DNA of 64,000 nt from Bryopsis sp. KO-2023. Its lineage: Eukaryota > Chlorophyta > Ulvophyceae > Bryopsidales > Bryopsidaceae. A program made the translations under genes and the position numbers. Where the stretch lies: positions 315,001-379,000 of the forward strand of contig BSYQ01000006.1 of NCBI GenBank assembly GCA_030272585.1. The letters run 5' to 3'. Shown here piece after piece: positions 11,301 to 23,882 of this stretch (the stretch's first letter is position 1; every line of letters begins with the position of its first letter). The notes under the pieces were generated by a model that did no database searches, was not told where the DNA came from, and saw nothing but the letters and a program-made list of their open reading frames with translations.

Positions 11301-14300
11301 ATCCACGCTCCCATCGTTTTCCAGTCTCAACCCAGCATCTGATAACGCAATCTGTTCCTCGGCACCCTTTGGTTCTGGTGCTGCTGTGACTGTATTCCCT
11401 ATGTCTGACTCGGCAAGTTTTTCAGCCCGATTGGCCTCTTGTTCGTTCTTTGCCCTTGCACGGGCACCCCCCCGCTGGCCACGGATTCCCGGAAGAGGCA
11501 TTGATGGGATGTGAATCCTGGTCACACAATTGTAGTCCCTCGATGCAATCATGGTGTCGTTATCGGAAAACACAAAATCTTCGACACAGCCTTGAATCGT
11601 CCTGGAAAACCTGGCAGAGTTCATATCCTTGACATCCCAAGCTCTCAGCGAAGTGATGCCTCTCCCTTGTTTCGTCACTCCGTACAGGACATTGGCTTCA
11701 GAAATCCCCCAATTGATGACCTGGGCTCGGTCTGACACTATTTTGCATACGGAATTCAACACCATGCACTGGGTCCCATCCTTTTCGCCGATTCCGATTT
11801 CGTGGACACCAAACCGGCCATCGTTGTGCAAAGCAGCGATCATGGGGCTGGCGTCCTTTGGAAGCTTCCATCTGATGGATTTGATGGGGGACAGGTAGTG
11901 CTGCGCTGAACATTGCATGGAGAGGTTCCCTTGGCCTAGTTCCATGTAAATCACAATTTGGCCGTTGGTGGCCCCCAATGCTAGGAAGGTTCCGGAGATG
12001 TCCCAGGAGAAATCGCACCACATCATGCGTTGACCGCCAGGGAGTCCTTGCAGCTTCCTTGACATCTGATATTTTTCGAGCCAAAAGCAACTTCATTTCG
12101 ACATGCGGATTTTTTTTTCAAAAAATTCATCTATTCAGCATTCTTACAGCCCTGAAATTTCTATTTAGATTGGAAAATATTGAAGAAGTTGGTGCGAAGC
12201 TGTCATTTTGATGCAATCCGTTTCCACTTGATCTTATTTTTTTAGCCGTAACAATTGAACATTTGAGAAGGGGCCGGAAGCTGGGATTAACCTGGCCACC
12301 TGATCAAGATACTAAAACAATGATGAAAAAATTTTCGGCCCTCTGTTTTCCTTGTTGGAAGGGGATGGACAAGGCATTTTTTAATTTTTTTTGAACTCAC
12401 ATCAACAGGGTGATCCGAAAGGCATTTCGGCTCTCTGTTTGATTTCTTGCGTTCCTCTGTACGTGGACGGAGACATTCATCTGGGGCTTCCGGCCATTCT
12501 AACAAGCACCCCTCTTGTCCCAACGTGAACAAGTCAGCACTCAACTCTCCATCAGCTGCCGAAGCCAAAACCAAAAAAACACACAAATTATGTGACGTAA
12601 TGCATCCCACATAAAAAAAACTTCCTGTAATTGAAAATTCTTAAAAAAATTGTCATTTTTCGAAAATTAACATAATTTCTTGCGTTCCTTCACAACGTTT
12701 GATAAAAATCAATTGCAAACGAAACATTTTTTTTCTTTGGTATTTTTTTTTCTACACTTCCAACCTATACATTGCCCCAGCATTGGATCATTCCAGAAGC
12801 TAAATCTTTCCCAAAGCTTTTCTTGGAAGCTCTCAGATATCGTGTTTTGAATTAACGAATTTTATTTTATTACAATTTTTTTGCTATAATTTTATTTTAT
12901 TAATTTTAGGGGTGGTTCACCTCGAACACAAGACTTCCATTGAGCATGTTTGACCGCCGTTTTATGCCGAATGGAGTAAGCATAGACATCTTCGGAAGCC
13001 ACTTTCATCAACCCCACCGTTCCATCATCACAACCAAAAGCCAACAAATCTGCAAAAAGCACCCTCGTTCAATTCCAACTCATCCTTTTTTTTTAATCCT
13101 ATTCAATCTTGAATTTTCAGTTCCTTCACCACTCACAAAAACTAAACAAAAACAAATGTATTCTGTTTTGCATCCTATTCTCATTTGGAGCGGAAAAGAG
13201 TTTTATCGAAAGGATCCCTGGCATGTTTTTCTTTTCCTTCAGTTTTTGTCAAACTTCAGCATGAAATCAGGAGAAAAACACTAAACCCCAAAACAAGATC
13301 AAACCATGAATTCTAGGCAGGTTCCATGAAAAAGCTCTCACGCAGGTCGATATTTGATCAATGATTTCAAAATCAGCTGTCTATTACCTGCAGCGTAGGG
13401 GTGCCAGGCGACGCTGGTAACTCGATCAGTGATCCCTCTCCATCGGACAAGGCCGATTTTGGTCTTTCCAGAATTCACTGTTGGGACGATCCTGTTCCCA
13501 CCCACGAGAAATTTTACTCTTCTTTTTCCTGTTGGAAGGCTTTTATCTTTTTCTTCCCCCCCCCCCCCCCAAAAAAAAAGAAAAAGAAAAAGAGACCGGG
13601 GCAGCAAACCAGAACTGACAATACATTTCTCCAAGGACAAAACAGATGCATCCAGATCTTTAGGAGCAAATGCCCAAATCAAGCAGATCCTAAGAATAGG
13701 AGGATCTATTTTTAAATAATGTAGTTGGTTCCCAGTGTGTTTTACCAGTCTTGAGCCAAACTGTTCATTTATGCAGCAGACAGCCCAAAAAAGCACAGAT
13801 CCTTTCACTTCTATAGATTAAACCACCCCACCTGACTGTCTTGTCGGCACATCCAAGAGCAACGCATTCCGCCCCAGGTTTCAGTTGCATGGACAAAATA
13901 TCCGCTCCTACCCCAGCAAAGCACCACGTCAATTTCATGGCTCTCCAATCCGTATCGTGCAATTGACTGGTGGCTCCGGGGCGGTCAACTTCCCAAACGA
14001 TGAGGTTTCTGTCCAGAGAGTTAGTCACCATGACAAACCCTTGGTCTGCAGTCTTCCTGATGAAATCGATGGTGAAAACGTTCCGGTGGTGATGCGTGGC
14101 GAGCTGGACACGCTTTCCGAGGATCGGACCTGACGGAATCAACCAAATCATTCTTTTTGATTCTGAGTCATCCTACAACACATTTCCATGAAAACGGGGC
14201 TGAACTCCACTCGATCAATTTCAAATACACCACGACTTCAACATCAGTTTTTTATTCAGGTTTTTTCGGGAAGACATTAGTTTTTACATCTTGTTTCACA

Positions 14301-17300
14301 ATCGAACTTGTCCTTTTCCATGCTTACCGAACCCTATTTTGAACATCTAACCTTCTGTATTTACAGTTGTTATTCTCTCTCCTCTTTTTCAGAAGGGGGT
14401 GGGGGAAAGGTCCCATGGAGCGTAATTCAAAAGCGCGCTCCACTTTACACTCAAAGTTTCTCAATCTGGTGTGTGTGAGTGTTGCTTACCTTTGTGCATG
14501 GGGACGATCCAAGCCATGAGTTCACCCATGTGCCCACTGCCCAACACCCAAAAATGGTGGGAGGAAGCAGGCACCCCACAGGGAAAAGGAACCACCCGGG
14601 CACACACCCACAGCTTCTTCTGTTGCTCCTCTGTTGTAGCTATACAAACAGAGAAGAAAAAAACCCAAAAAGTTACAAGAAAATCGAGCGATTTAATACA
14701 CTTTGATTAAAGTACTAGCCAATCCACTGCAACCCTCCCTATACAATTGAGAAAGAAACACTTGGGTTACCACATTGCAAACACATCTATTTTGCCTGTT
14801 TCGCTTGCATTGTTTTATGCATTAGGGCTGGAAGAACATATTTTCTTTTCTGGATATCAACCCACCCAAGGAAGGCTTTTTGATGTGCAGCGTTTGGATC
14901 AAGTCCACATAGTCGACCTTGGGGGGGTCCCCAGAAACTCCAGTTTTCCATATTCGAATTCCACCATCTTGACAACCTGTTCATTCAACACAAGAACCAA
15001 AACCGTCTTTTCTCGAAATCATTTCACTTACCCTGGACAACCAGCGCATGATTTTAAACAAATATACTCTTCATCCAAGGGAAGTTTGTGCGGTGCTCGA
15101 TTTATGGAGAACAAAACTTTTTGAACGAAACGAATGTTTGTATTTTTTAAATACGAATAAGACAATGGCAACTCACCTGCCACGATGACTGCTTCTTTCA
15201 CCGACAGCTCTTCTTCCAAATCAGCACCCAGATCGACCCCGTCCACCGAATTGTCCATATCCAGGCCATTCTCCTCCCTCTTAATCGAATCCACCGCCAA
15301 CTCGCACTGGACCCTTTCCCCACTCTCATCCAGCACCACACTCAACGAAACCGTCACATGGTCCTCACTTCCACCCACTCCATTCATGCCGGAGAACGAT
15401 CGCGATTCCATTTCACAATGAGGAGATTCCGAGCGATTCGACCCTCCGGGCATGCATTCGCTAGGGGCGTCCGTTATGCCTGGGATGTGCTGCTCCGGTT
15501 CTACCTCCATGGCATCAGCGTCCGCTGGGTTTTGCTTCCTACGTTTTGGACGGGTTAGTTGTCTGGGGGGCAGAACCCAAGAGAGCGTTTGGATGTGATA
15601 GTTTGTTTTGCACTGAAGGATGTTCAGCAGGGCGTCTGCTTCCACATCCACGATCGCCACCATTCCGTCCTCGCAACCCACAGCAACCTGCAGAATTTCC
15701 ATAACGAATATCAAGCGTTTCTGCGGGCATTCTTCCACTTGGATCCCTAATCTGATTTGACGGTGTCGATTGTGGATTGTATGCTCAAGTTCGGAGATAG
15801 GACTAAAAACTTGAATAGAGGATCAACAGGCCGACAGCAAGAATATGTCAATCACAAAAGACAGAATCACTGGGGTGCTGGTATGGCCAATTTCGCTAAA
15901 AAGAGATGAATATTTTTTTCAGGTTTTCATGAGCAGAAACGCTGGATACATCCAACACAACATTCCAGACCGGCCTCATTTACATATTTCAAACATGCTC
16001 TAAAGGTGCCATTCTTACATGAGAAGCTGCTGGGTAGGGGGATGCAGCCATCGACATGACTGAGGAAGCCATTTTCGTTTGGAGCACTTTGGGTTTAGAC
16101 TCTGCATGAACACACAGTCGTCTTCAATCAGGTTTTTTTCATTTGGCTTAGTTTTTTTCTCCCGAAAGAAAAAATTTATCAACTAGCAAATTTGTCGAGT
16201 TTTGGAAGCCCTCAGGACGTTCTGTGAATAACTTGGATAGAAGATGGGCTTTCCCCATTTGAATCACCTCCAATCTGTACATGCTACATGTGGACCAATC
16301 CAATAAATCATAGAAAATACAGAGTTGTTTTTTTTGGAATCAGAAATGCGAAACAATGATTTGCCCATGGAGTGTATATGATCGATCACAAATAATAACA
16401 AAAAGGTCTTGTCTGAGAAATGGACCAGGATTTAACAGCAAAATAGAAGAAAGAAAGCATAGAAAACTCACCAAACTCCACCGTCCACAGCGACAATTTC
16501 CCTGATTTGTCGCCAACCACAGCACACTCCGAAAAGCTGAACCACAGAAAAAAAAAACTCTGCAAAAATTAGACATTGACACACTACCAGGGCTCCATTT
16601 ATCACTGGGTATGGCCTCTCAACTCAAAATAGTGTAGACCCTTCACCTTTAAAAAAAATGCTGAGAGCTTTTCAAGTGTTTGCTTTCATGTTATTTGGAT
16701 GCATGTCTGGGACAAAAAAAGTCAAAGCGACAAAAATCTCCCACAAAGAAGTGCAGCAAGGTAAAACTTAGCGATGGTCCATTGATATTTCACTCTAACC
16801 TGTTGAGAACCACCATGGCTGTGATTTCGGCTGGCCTCTTGTTATAGCTTTTGAGTGGATGGGCGCAACTCATGTTCCAAATCTTCAGAGCCCTATCCAC
16901 TCCCCCAGACAACAAAGTTCCAGAGTCCGTAATGCACAGCCCTGACACTCTGAACACAGAAACATCCTTAACGAAAAAAAAATAATAATGCCATCTTAAA
17001 TTTCACTGACGAAAAATGCGATTCTTTCCTCCAATCAACTTCCTCCAAAAACAACTTCTAGCGACAGTAATGTTAAAACACAAAATATGTGTGTCTTTGA
17101 TTCAAAAAAAAAAAAAAAGAAAACCCTCTCATTTTCTGGTGTTATCATCCAACGATGTGTACTGGATATACATATACACAGAATTTTTTTTTAAATAAAC
17201 AAAAACAAGAATCTTGTGCTTCAAGCTCCGGATAGTCGCTTTATCAACAACCGATCCGATGCATCCAATGACTAATTTCTTCACCAAAAAAAAAATACAT

Positions 17301-17980
17301 GTGCCACATCCCTTACTCATTGCCACTTCTTTGCAAGATTCAGGTGTGCTGCTGCTAAAAAATTTTAGCATTGCTTGACAGAATGGAAAAAGAGCTTACC
17401 TTTTGGTATGGTGGTCCAGTTTGTTCACAAACTTCTTGTTGATGGGGTCAATCACAACAATATAATTTCCAGCAGCATAGGCATAATATTGGCCATCCCG
17501 CGAACATGCCGAAACACAACTGAAATACCTGTGCAACAAAAACTATTTATAGATATCACACTTTTCTCACTTTTTTCTAATGAAAATATCTTGCCCAAGC
17601 GAAACACCTCAACAGTGACGACTTGAGCCTTTGACGTCTTTATGAATAGACACGTGCAAATACGTCAGCCTATTAGAAGGGTAGGCTGGGGTTGTGTTTG
17701 AGGTTTCAACAGAGGCTTGTGATCAAAATTTCACTGGCACAACACCCTACGTCCGTTCGAATGAATAAATAGAAGGATAGATCGTTGTCTAAAGACATAT
17801 TGTCCAGCATCCAGCAAACATCCGGATCGGTCGCGGAAAGATGTTCGACCATCAAGAAGAATCCTGGCGACGACGCAGACGTCCTCACAAAAGATCGCCA
17901 TCAACGGGCTGAACAAAGCAGGGGTTGGCGTACCAGTTGGCCGAGGGCGGCAGCAAGATCTCCTCTCCCCGAGTGATCAT
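8323..17980 (-). CDS. GEMIN5: GEMIN5-like SMN-complex snRNA-binding protein (17 exons)
   Basis: Exons: 17980-17889, 17528-17400, 16949-16800, 16536-16472, 16101-16019, 15687-15177, 14976-14866, 14630-14490, 14129-13832, 13491-13388, 13049-12921, 12555-12401, 12065-10541, 10450-10196, 9921-9587, 9363-8905, 8703-8323. All junctions keep frame, giving 1640 residues (human GEMIN5 is about 1508). In animals Gemin5 recognises the snRNA Sm site and m7G cap for the SMN complex. The N terminus PPSANWYANPC (W16, Y17) matches the cap-contacting SPNWYCSRC of human Gemin5. WD40 repeats follow (VAVGCEDGMVAIVDV, NSLDRNLIVWEV, LALGATNGQIVIY), then a low-complexity linker with a proline run in exon 13, then the helical TPR-like part (FLSMAVAGGVDVW, LHFLSVGATKAAIAVYRRAG). 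An in-frame upstream Met at 18082 is less likely, because known Gemin5 proteins start close to this motif. Intron 9 holds a run of C next to A (about 13557-13579). Confidence 0.9.
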
Positions 17981-18319
17981 CGTTTCGCAACGGTTTCCAC
18001 TCCAACAACCGCGACCGCTGCGAATTGCGGGTGCTATTTTTGAACTCGTTTTGGGCACTGTTGGCTGTCCGTAGTACTGCATTCAGCGGATCAACCAGAT
18101 TTGCTGGATCTGTGGAGGTTGTTGGAAGAGGTGCGTTTCCACGGGGTTTCCACGCGCGCGTTTTATGTCAAATTGGCCGTAGTCATATGGAATGTCTTGT
18201 CGCTGGAATATTGTCTGTTTCAAGAGATTTGGTGGGTTATTGGCGACAATCGTGATAGGTGTTGGGGTTTCGTTTCCCGGTTTGGTGGGAGGAAGGCAAT
18301 GGGTGTCGAGCGACGTTCC
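17981..18319. promoter_or_regulatory. Probable bidirectional promoter region
   Basis: About 340 bases separate the divergent starts of the GEMIN5-like gene (ATG at 17980, minus) and the membrane protein gene (ATG at 18320, plus). No clear TATA box was seen on either side. Shared control is inferred from spacing only. Confidence 0.4.
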
Positions 18320-20331
18320 ATGAGCGATGATCCTGGCGGCGCCGCCACCACAAGCGCAAAATCAGCGTTGCGTGAGTCGCCTCGGTCCTGATAACGGCTC
18401 CTATTCGTGAAGCGTTGATGTTGAACATGTTGAACATTTTTTTTTACAACCATATGGTTCATGCATGAATTCGAATTTTCAATACCATTCCAGTGAGCAG
18501 CTTGGTTTGGAAATGGTGTTGATAAATCAATCATTCTGATTCCCAAAGGACTTCTAATGTGCATGAATAAGCAAACCATCCAAACCCACGATATTGTTGA
18601 AATTGCTGCTTCCATTTACGTTAAAAGTGATTTTACTTTTTCAGCATCAAACCTCAATTGTGTGTGGCGGTGTAACCAGGGGAAGAGGCACAGATTAAAA
18701 CATGTCCTTGGAATCGTTGGCTGGAATTTCACAACCTTCAAACGGAGAACCAATATCAAGCATCCACGTTCACCGATTTGTGCTTTGCTGATCGTTTGAC
18801 TTTTGCCATCGTGGCGTCGGGGGCGCCTTTGAAAATCATATCATGGAATACCCATGGGAAATTAGTCACTCTGGTGCACCACGGGTGGATGGTATTTTCA
18901 GCAATTCTAGTGATGGTGCTTCGTCATTGGTGCAAGGAGAGAAGGGGGCCATACACGACGATCCAAGTAATCAATGGCTTGCCTTTTCTGGTTCTTTTGT
19001 GGGGGGAATTTGGGGAAACCCCAGCCCATCTCCTGGGTGGATGGATGAATGCTTGCTGTTTGTGCAGTGCAAAGATGCTTGTCGACCAAATTAATAAAAT
19101 TGAAAAAAGATGAAACCTTGAAGTTCTCCTGGTCGCCAAAAAAACAAAAAAACAAAAAAACAAATATATACTAAGTATGCATTATTTCAGCAAGGCTCAG
19201 GGCTTTGTTCCTGCAGGGAAGAAGACTTGTGGTGTCCCGCCTCCGCATCATAGTGTCTGCCATGAATACGGTTTTGACAGTTTCTGAGGAGCCAAGCCAA
19301 GTGTATGCGGAAGACCACATCGTGATGCGAATGCTGACACGTACTTCCACAGCCCCTCTCGTTTTCACAGCCTTGGGATTGAGGCTTCCTTTCAAAACAA
19401 ACGTTTGGGTTCAAGGACTAGCCACCCTTGTGAGCATTCCGTGGGTGGTTCCTGTGACCAGCCAATGTCAGTTGAATCCAGCCCTTGCCAGCGCCATCAA
19501 CAAGGTAACTTCAATAGGTCGATTTGGATGATATTCCAATGCTTCTTTTTTTGGGGGCCCAACATTTTTATTTCAGTCTACAGAGAAGAATGAGGATTCC
19601 GAAAAACGATAACTACCTTGTGGGGATGGTAACTCGTCGTTCAGAATCAGGTGCCTACTTTCTTGTGAATTTGGTTCAGGTTGGTCATGTGATGGAAGAG
19701 GTGTTGATCCGGATATCAGTTTTAGGATGCCCACTGAGCAGGCAGCCCCCGTCCCCTGGGGAGAACCCGTGCTGGCTGGTGGGCCTCTTTATGCATGTAC
19801 TCGTTGGATTCTTGGTTCCGCTGTTAATCCTGTACCTTTCTGAGTTGAAGTCCAGGGTTCAGTTTCTGCAATCACGCGAAATCGTTAGGGATGGCAGCTT
19901 GGGCAATCAAGAATTGAAAGTGCATAGCTGGTGTGCCGTGGCCTGGATGAGTTTTGCCTGTGTAGTGGGGACACAAGCATTTTGGTTTACAGTCAAAGGA
20001 ATCGCACACAAGGTTCCTTTGTGTTCTGGTGAGAGTCAAATTTAGCAATAATGTATTTTAGCTGAGAAACTTGCGTCAAATCGTGACGTTCTGGGTATGT
20101 GTTGTACGATATAGTCGATAAGCCGATATGCGAAATGACACCTTTTCGAGATTTTTGCCACTGGTGGTGGAAAGCTACTTGCATTACAATGATCAGTTTA
20201 CAGGTAGCTTTCGTTCCAGAGGGTCCATCACTTGTTCACTCGACAATCTCGATTTTTGTTCTGTAGCATTAACAGCTCCTTTGTTTTTCCCAATTGTTTT
20301 TCCTGTGACAATTTTGTTACTTTTGGAATGA
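18320..20331 (+). CDS. Multipass membrane protein, unrecognised (5 exons)
   Basis: Exons 18320-18371, 18680-19036, 19191-19504, 19584-20028 and 20204-20331 join in frame to 431 residues. The N terminus (MSDDPGGAATTSAKSAL) is short and polar. About six hydrophobic segments follow, for example GWMVFSAILVMVLRHW, VWVQGLATLVSIPWVVPV, FMHVLVGFLVPLLILYL, CAVAWMSFACVVGTQAFWF and ALTAPLFFPIVFPVTILLLL just before the stop. A loop contains two His at the first segment (LVHHGW), loosely like cytochrome b561 helices, but this is not enough to name it. Exon 2 uses an acceptor (CCAG) after a weaker, earlier one whose frame closes soon; the exon 2 end and the exon 4 acceptor (TCTACAG) are the least certain sites. 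The gene is head-to-head with the GEMIN5-like gene. Confidence 0.6.
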
Positions 20332-21296
20332 TACCTTTGCGGTCGGGATCTTTGGGTGATGCCCAGAATGATTTTTTTCTTTATAGAGGGGATTTCTGTC
20401 CCTTAGCAACTGATTGTGACGATTTTGGCTTTTGCCAAAGATTTGCATTTCCTGAATGACTAGGCAGTCGAAATCTTTTCTCGTTGCTGGCTACATACAG
20501 ACCAATAATACATACATTTCAAGTTAAGTTGTCAGCATCGATCCCAGTGCTAGTTCCCTAGGGTAGGCGATTGGGGATCTTTGACCTTGGAAAATAGTTT
20601 GTGCCTGAGCTAATGCAGGAGATTTGCTTTGGGAGTTGCACTCTTAGCTTACAGTTTTCTCCAAACGAATGCTGGCAAGCATTCAATAACAAGTGTGCGG
20701 ATAATCTGGGTGACCAACATTGTAGGTTTAGGAATGATTGTGTACCTCCTGGCAAGCTGTAATGTGAATGATTTTTTCATTGGTGATCTCTGCATGTGCA
20801 TTGTCCACAGCTCCCCAGCAATCATCAAAGAATTTTCAAAAAATTGTGAAGGAATTTTCCATCTTTGTCCTGCGCATCTTGTACATGGTTTGTTGTTTCA
20901 ACCTGTTGCAATCCTGCAAACTTGACACTGAACCACTCCAGTGAGAAAAATCGAGAACGAATGAACAAGTTGCAATAGAAAAGTGATTTCACTGATTCTC
21001 GACCCTTGACACAACTCTTCATCGATCGCTGGAGATGATCAATCTGTTTTTTTGTTTCTGCGGACATTTAAAGAGTGCCAGTCCAAACAACCATTTTCAT
21101 ACACAACGTAGTTCAATGGTTGTTTAGCTGGGCCTGAGGTGGTGGCCCCAAAAATGACCAGCACGCGGGTGCGTCATGGGAGGGTGGTTAAATGAGTTTG
21201 GTTGCGTCCAAGCGTCCAGTAGGAAACTAGTCACTTTCTAACTCAAGCAACACCAGCAGTCACTTTCGACAAAAATTGAGCGCGGCGTCAACAACG
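20332..21296. other. Intergenic stretch with an unassigned hydrophobic open frame
   Basis: A 98-codon frame at 20629-20925 contains hydrophobic segments and could be a relic or an alternative 3' exon of the membrane protein gene, but no splice path to it keeps frame. The right part is the promoter of the ankyrin gene. Nothing else was recognised. Confidence 0.4.
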
Positions 21297-23882
21297 ATGC
21301 CCAAATCAAGGGCTAAGACTACCCCGTGCTCGCCTGACGGCAAAGTGCTGAAAGATATCGAGAGTGGGGACGTTTCTGGGCTGGAAGCGCGCAAAACGAA
21401 CAAAGAAAATTTCAACTCCCTGTATCCTGATCCACGAAACTCTGAAAGGAAACTGTCGCCCCTTCACTTAGCCGTGGAGCTGGGTAGCCAGCCAATCGTC
21501 CGGCTGCTCATAGATGGTGGCGCAGATGTCAATATGCAAGACAGTCAAGGAGCGACGCCTTTGGCTTGTGCAATGGCGGCTGCGGAGCCCCCACGAGATG
21601 TAATAGGTGAGAAACACAACAAGAGTCCCTCGGAATGGACAAGCCATGAGCTCTGACGACCACGACGATCAGTTCCTCACCAGAACTGATACAATGAATT
21701 GAACGCAGAGGTACTCCTTGAGCACGACGTGGATGTCAAGATTTCGAGTCCAGAAGGGAGCCCAGCCTTTCTTGCTGTTTCCAAGGGAGAAGTTCAACTG
21801 CTGGAGAAATTTCTCGACAAGGGGGCAGACGTGGGCAGCGATGGATCAATCCTGTCAGCCGCAATATCTGGAAACAAAGAAGTAGTGGAACTCTTTCTTG
21901 CAAAGAATGTGGCATTGGACGTCCAGGTACCAACCGATGTTGGTCGTTTTTTTTAATATGTATATCTAAGCCTAGGGATATCTATCGATGGTTTTTGTTT
22001 TGTTTTTGGTTTTTTTTGTTTTTCTCTTTCTTTTCTTTCCTTTTTGTCTTTGTTCCAGCATCATAGAGGGTGATGGCTCTCTTTTGCTGTGGGTTGTAAT
22101 TATGATTATGATGGTTTATTCCATGGCATGATCCATGGCAGAACACTGTCAAAATCAAATATTCTTGCTGTCACTCAGCTGCGTGAAAGTGTGTTCGTAT
22201 CGCTTGAACGTGTGGATTTCCCTCTCGTCAGGACAAGGATGGAGCGACGCCGTTGATGCTACTCTTGCGCAACGGCCACAAGGACCTAGCCAATGACATT
22301 TTGGCGTCACACGCATCGAAGGTTTCGTCGCAGATTGGTATTCAGGACAATAAAGGATTCACCACACTCATGGTCGCTTCTGAGTTGGATGCCAGGGAGG
22401 TCATGCTGCATCTCATCGAGCTGGGGGCGTCTGTCGATATCCAGGATAATGTTGAGCACGACACGGTGATAATGCAAACTTTGAAGAGAAAGCAATGGGA
22501 GCTCGGATTGGGTTTGGCAATGCACTCCAACCAGGTTTGTTTTTCCGATGGAAATCCGTGCTCTATCAACTTTGTGGGTGCGTCGAATTGAACTTCAGTT
22601 TCTGAAGCGGCTCATTACGAATCTAATAAAGTTAGTAAGGCTTTCTTGGTTTTCAGATCGATGCTAAAAATTCGAAAGGTGAAACAGCACTGGCATTGGC
22701 CCTCGCTTCCGATCAAGAGGACTTGATTGAAGGGGTGTTATCGAAGGGTGCAGATGTGGGGACCAAGTGCGGGGAGTTGCTGAAAAAGGCTTTGGATAAA
22801 AAACAAGATGGGATTGTCGCCCAGGTTAGCAAAAACGATGTTCTTTAGTACATCAAGCGTACGTATTTTTTAATTGTGCTGGGGACACGGAAGCTTGAAA
22901 CACCTAAAAACGTGCAATGCAGTTGATCAAGACCTGTAAGTCGAAAGTCTTGATGGACCTGGATATCGACTTCAAAAACTTGGTGGCGGCGGGTTTCGGA
23001 AAGGCACCCATTGCTTACAATGAACGCTTCGAAGAGGATGAAGGCCCACTGGACGATACTCCAATCGATGACGATTGCAACACACATCTACATAACGTTG
23101 CCAAGCAGGGAGGTACATACGCTTTCGCAGGTACCGAATTTGTGTTGAGCGGTCTGTTACTGCTCCTCTGGGTTAGGAAGAATATTTGGCGGTATTGGGA
23201 AACAATCAGAGAAAGTATTCAGGTGGTTTCTTTTTGCAGTTGAGCTGATCAAAAAGGGTCTAAACCCAAACAAGCAAAACAAGAACGGGGATACTCCATT
23301 GCACGTGGCAGCCAAAGCTGGAAATGTCGAGGCCTGCAGAGCGCTCATTGATGGAGGCGCGGATGCGCTTGCTAGAAACAACAAGAACAGAACGCCCCGA
23401 GCACAAGTTAAGGTGGGAATTCACTTTGTTGGCGCCATATCCCTGAATGAATGGTTGCGTTTAATTTCGCCGCCCGAGCAAATATGTCCCCAATTCGAGC
23501 AAGTTGGAGGGGTGTTTTTAGCTTCAAATACTTCAAAAGAAAAAAAAAGCCCTTTTTCTAGTATTTTTAACGATAAGACTATTGGGCTTCCCACGTCTGT
23601 TACCGAGCCGCCATCTACTTGCACTCCCTAACCCCAACTGCGCTGGAGCAAGGAGTTTCTCGGGATGGAGGGTGTCTTTCTTGATCTTTCCCGTCGATGA
23701 GGACACTTTTTTGCTTGTCAAACGATTTGTGAATGTGACAGATCCCTCAAGCAACGAAAGATTTCCTGTTGGATGCTGAGGAGGAAGCGAAGGAGAGAAA
23801 AAAGGAAAAAGCTTCCAGCCTGTGGGACAACAAGATGAAGGCAACGCAGACGGAAAGCGCATTCGGTCTGAGAGTGGTCTGA
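21297..23882 (+). CDS. Ankyrin-repeat protein (7 exons)
   Basis: Exons 21297-21606, 21709-21926, 22232-22534, 22657-22824, 22923-23112, 23240-23412 and 23742-23882 join in frame to 500 residues. Ankyrin repeats run along most of the length: LSPLHLAVELGSQPIVRLL, ADVNMQDSQGATPL, GFTTLMVASELDAREVML, GETALALALASDQEDLIEG, and the best-formed last one NGDTPLHVAAKAGNVEACRA. A segment of about 60 residues without repeats (exon 5, acidic) interrupts the array. The C terminus is a charged, probably helical tail (AEEEAKERKKEKASSLW). No enzymatic domain, signal peptide or membrane segment is seen, so a cytoplasmic or nuclear protein-binding role is inferred. The start is the first ATG in the frame. Intron 2 carries a short LINE tail. 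Confidence 0.85.
21995..22109 (+). mobile_element. LINE 3'-tail insertion inside an ankyrin-gene intron
   Basis: About 115 bases nearly identical to the 3' end of the LINE at 36891-37213 (T-rich stretch, then CATCATAGAGGGTGATGG, then ATTATG repeats). It contains only the untranslated tail. The eight bases GATGGTTT occur at both ends (21987-21994 and 22110-22117), consistent with a target-site duplication. It leaves the flanking splice sites untouched. Confidence 0.75.

Noticed and set aside
13557-13579. Run of C followed by A within a GEMIN5-like intron
   Set aside because: Homopolymers of this kind are often slippage or sequencing artefacts and do not touch splice sites.
20629-20925. Hydrophobic frame as a further exon of the membrane protein gene
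   Set aside because: The gene already ends at 20331, and no donor/acceptor pair leads here in frame.
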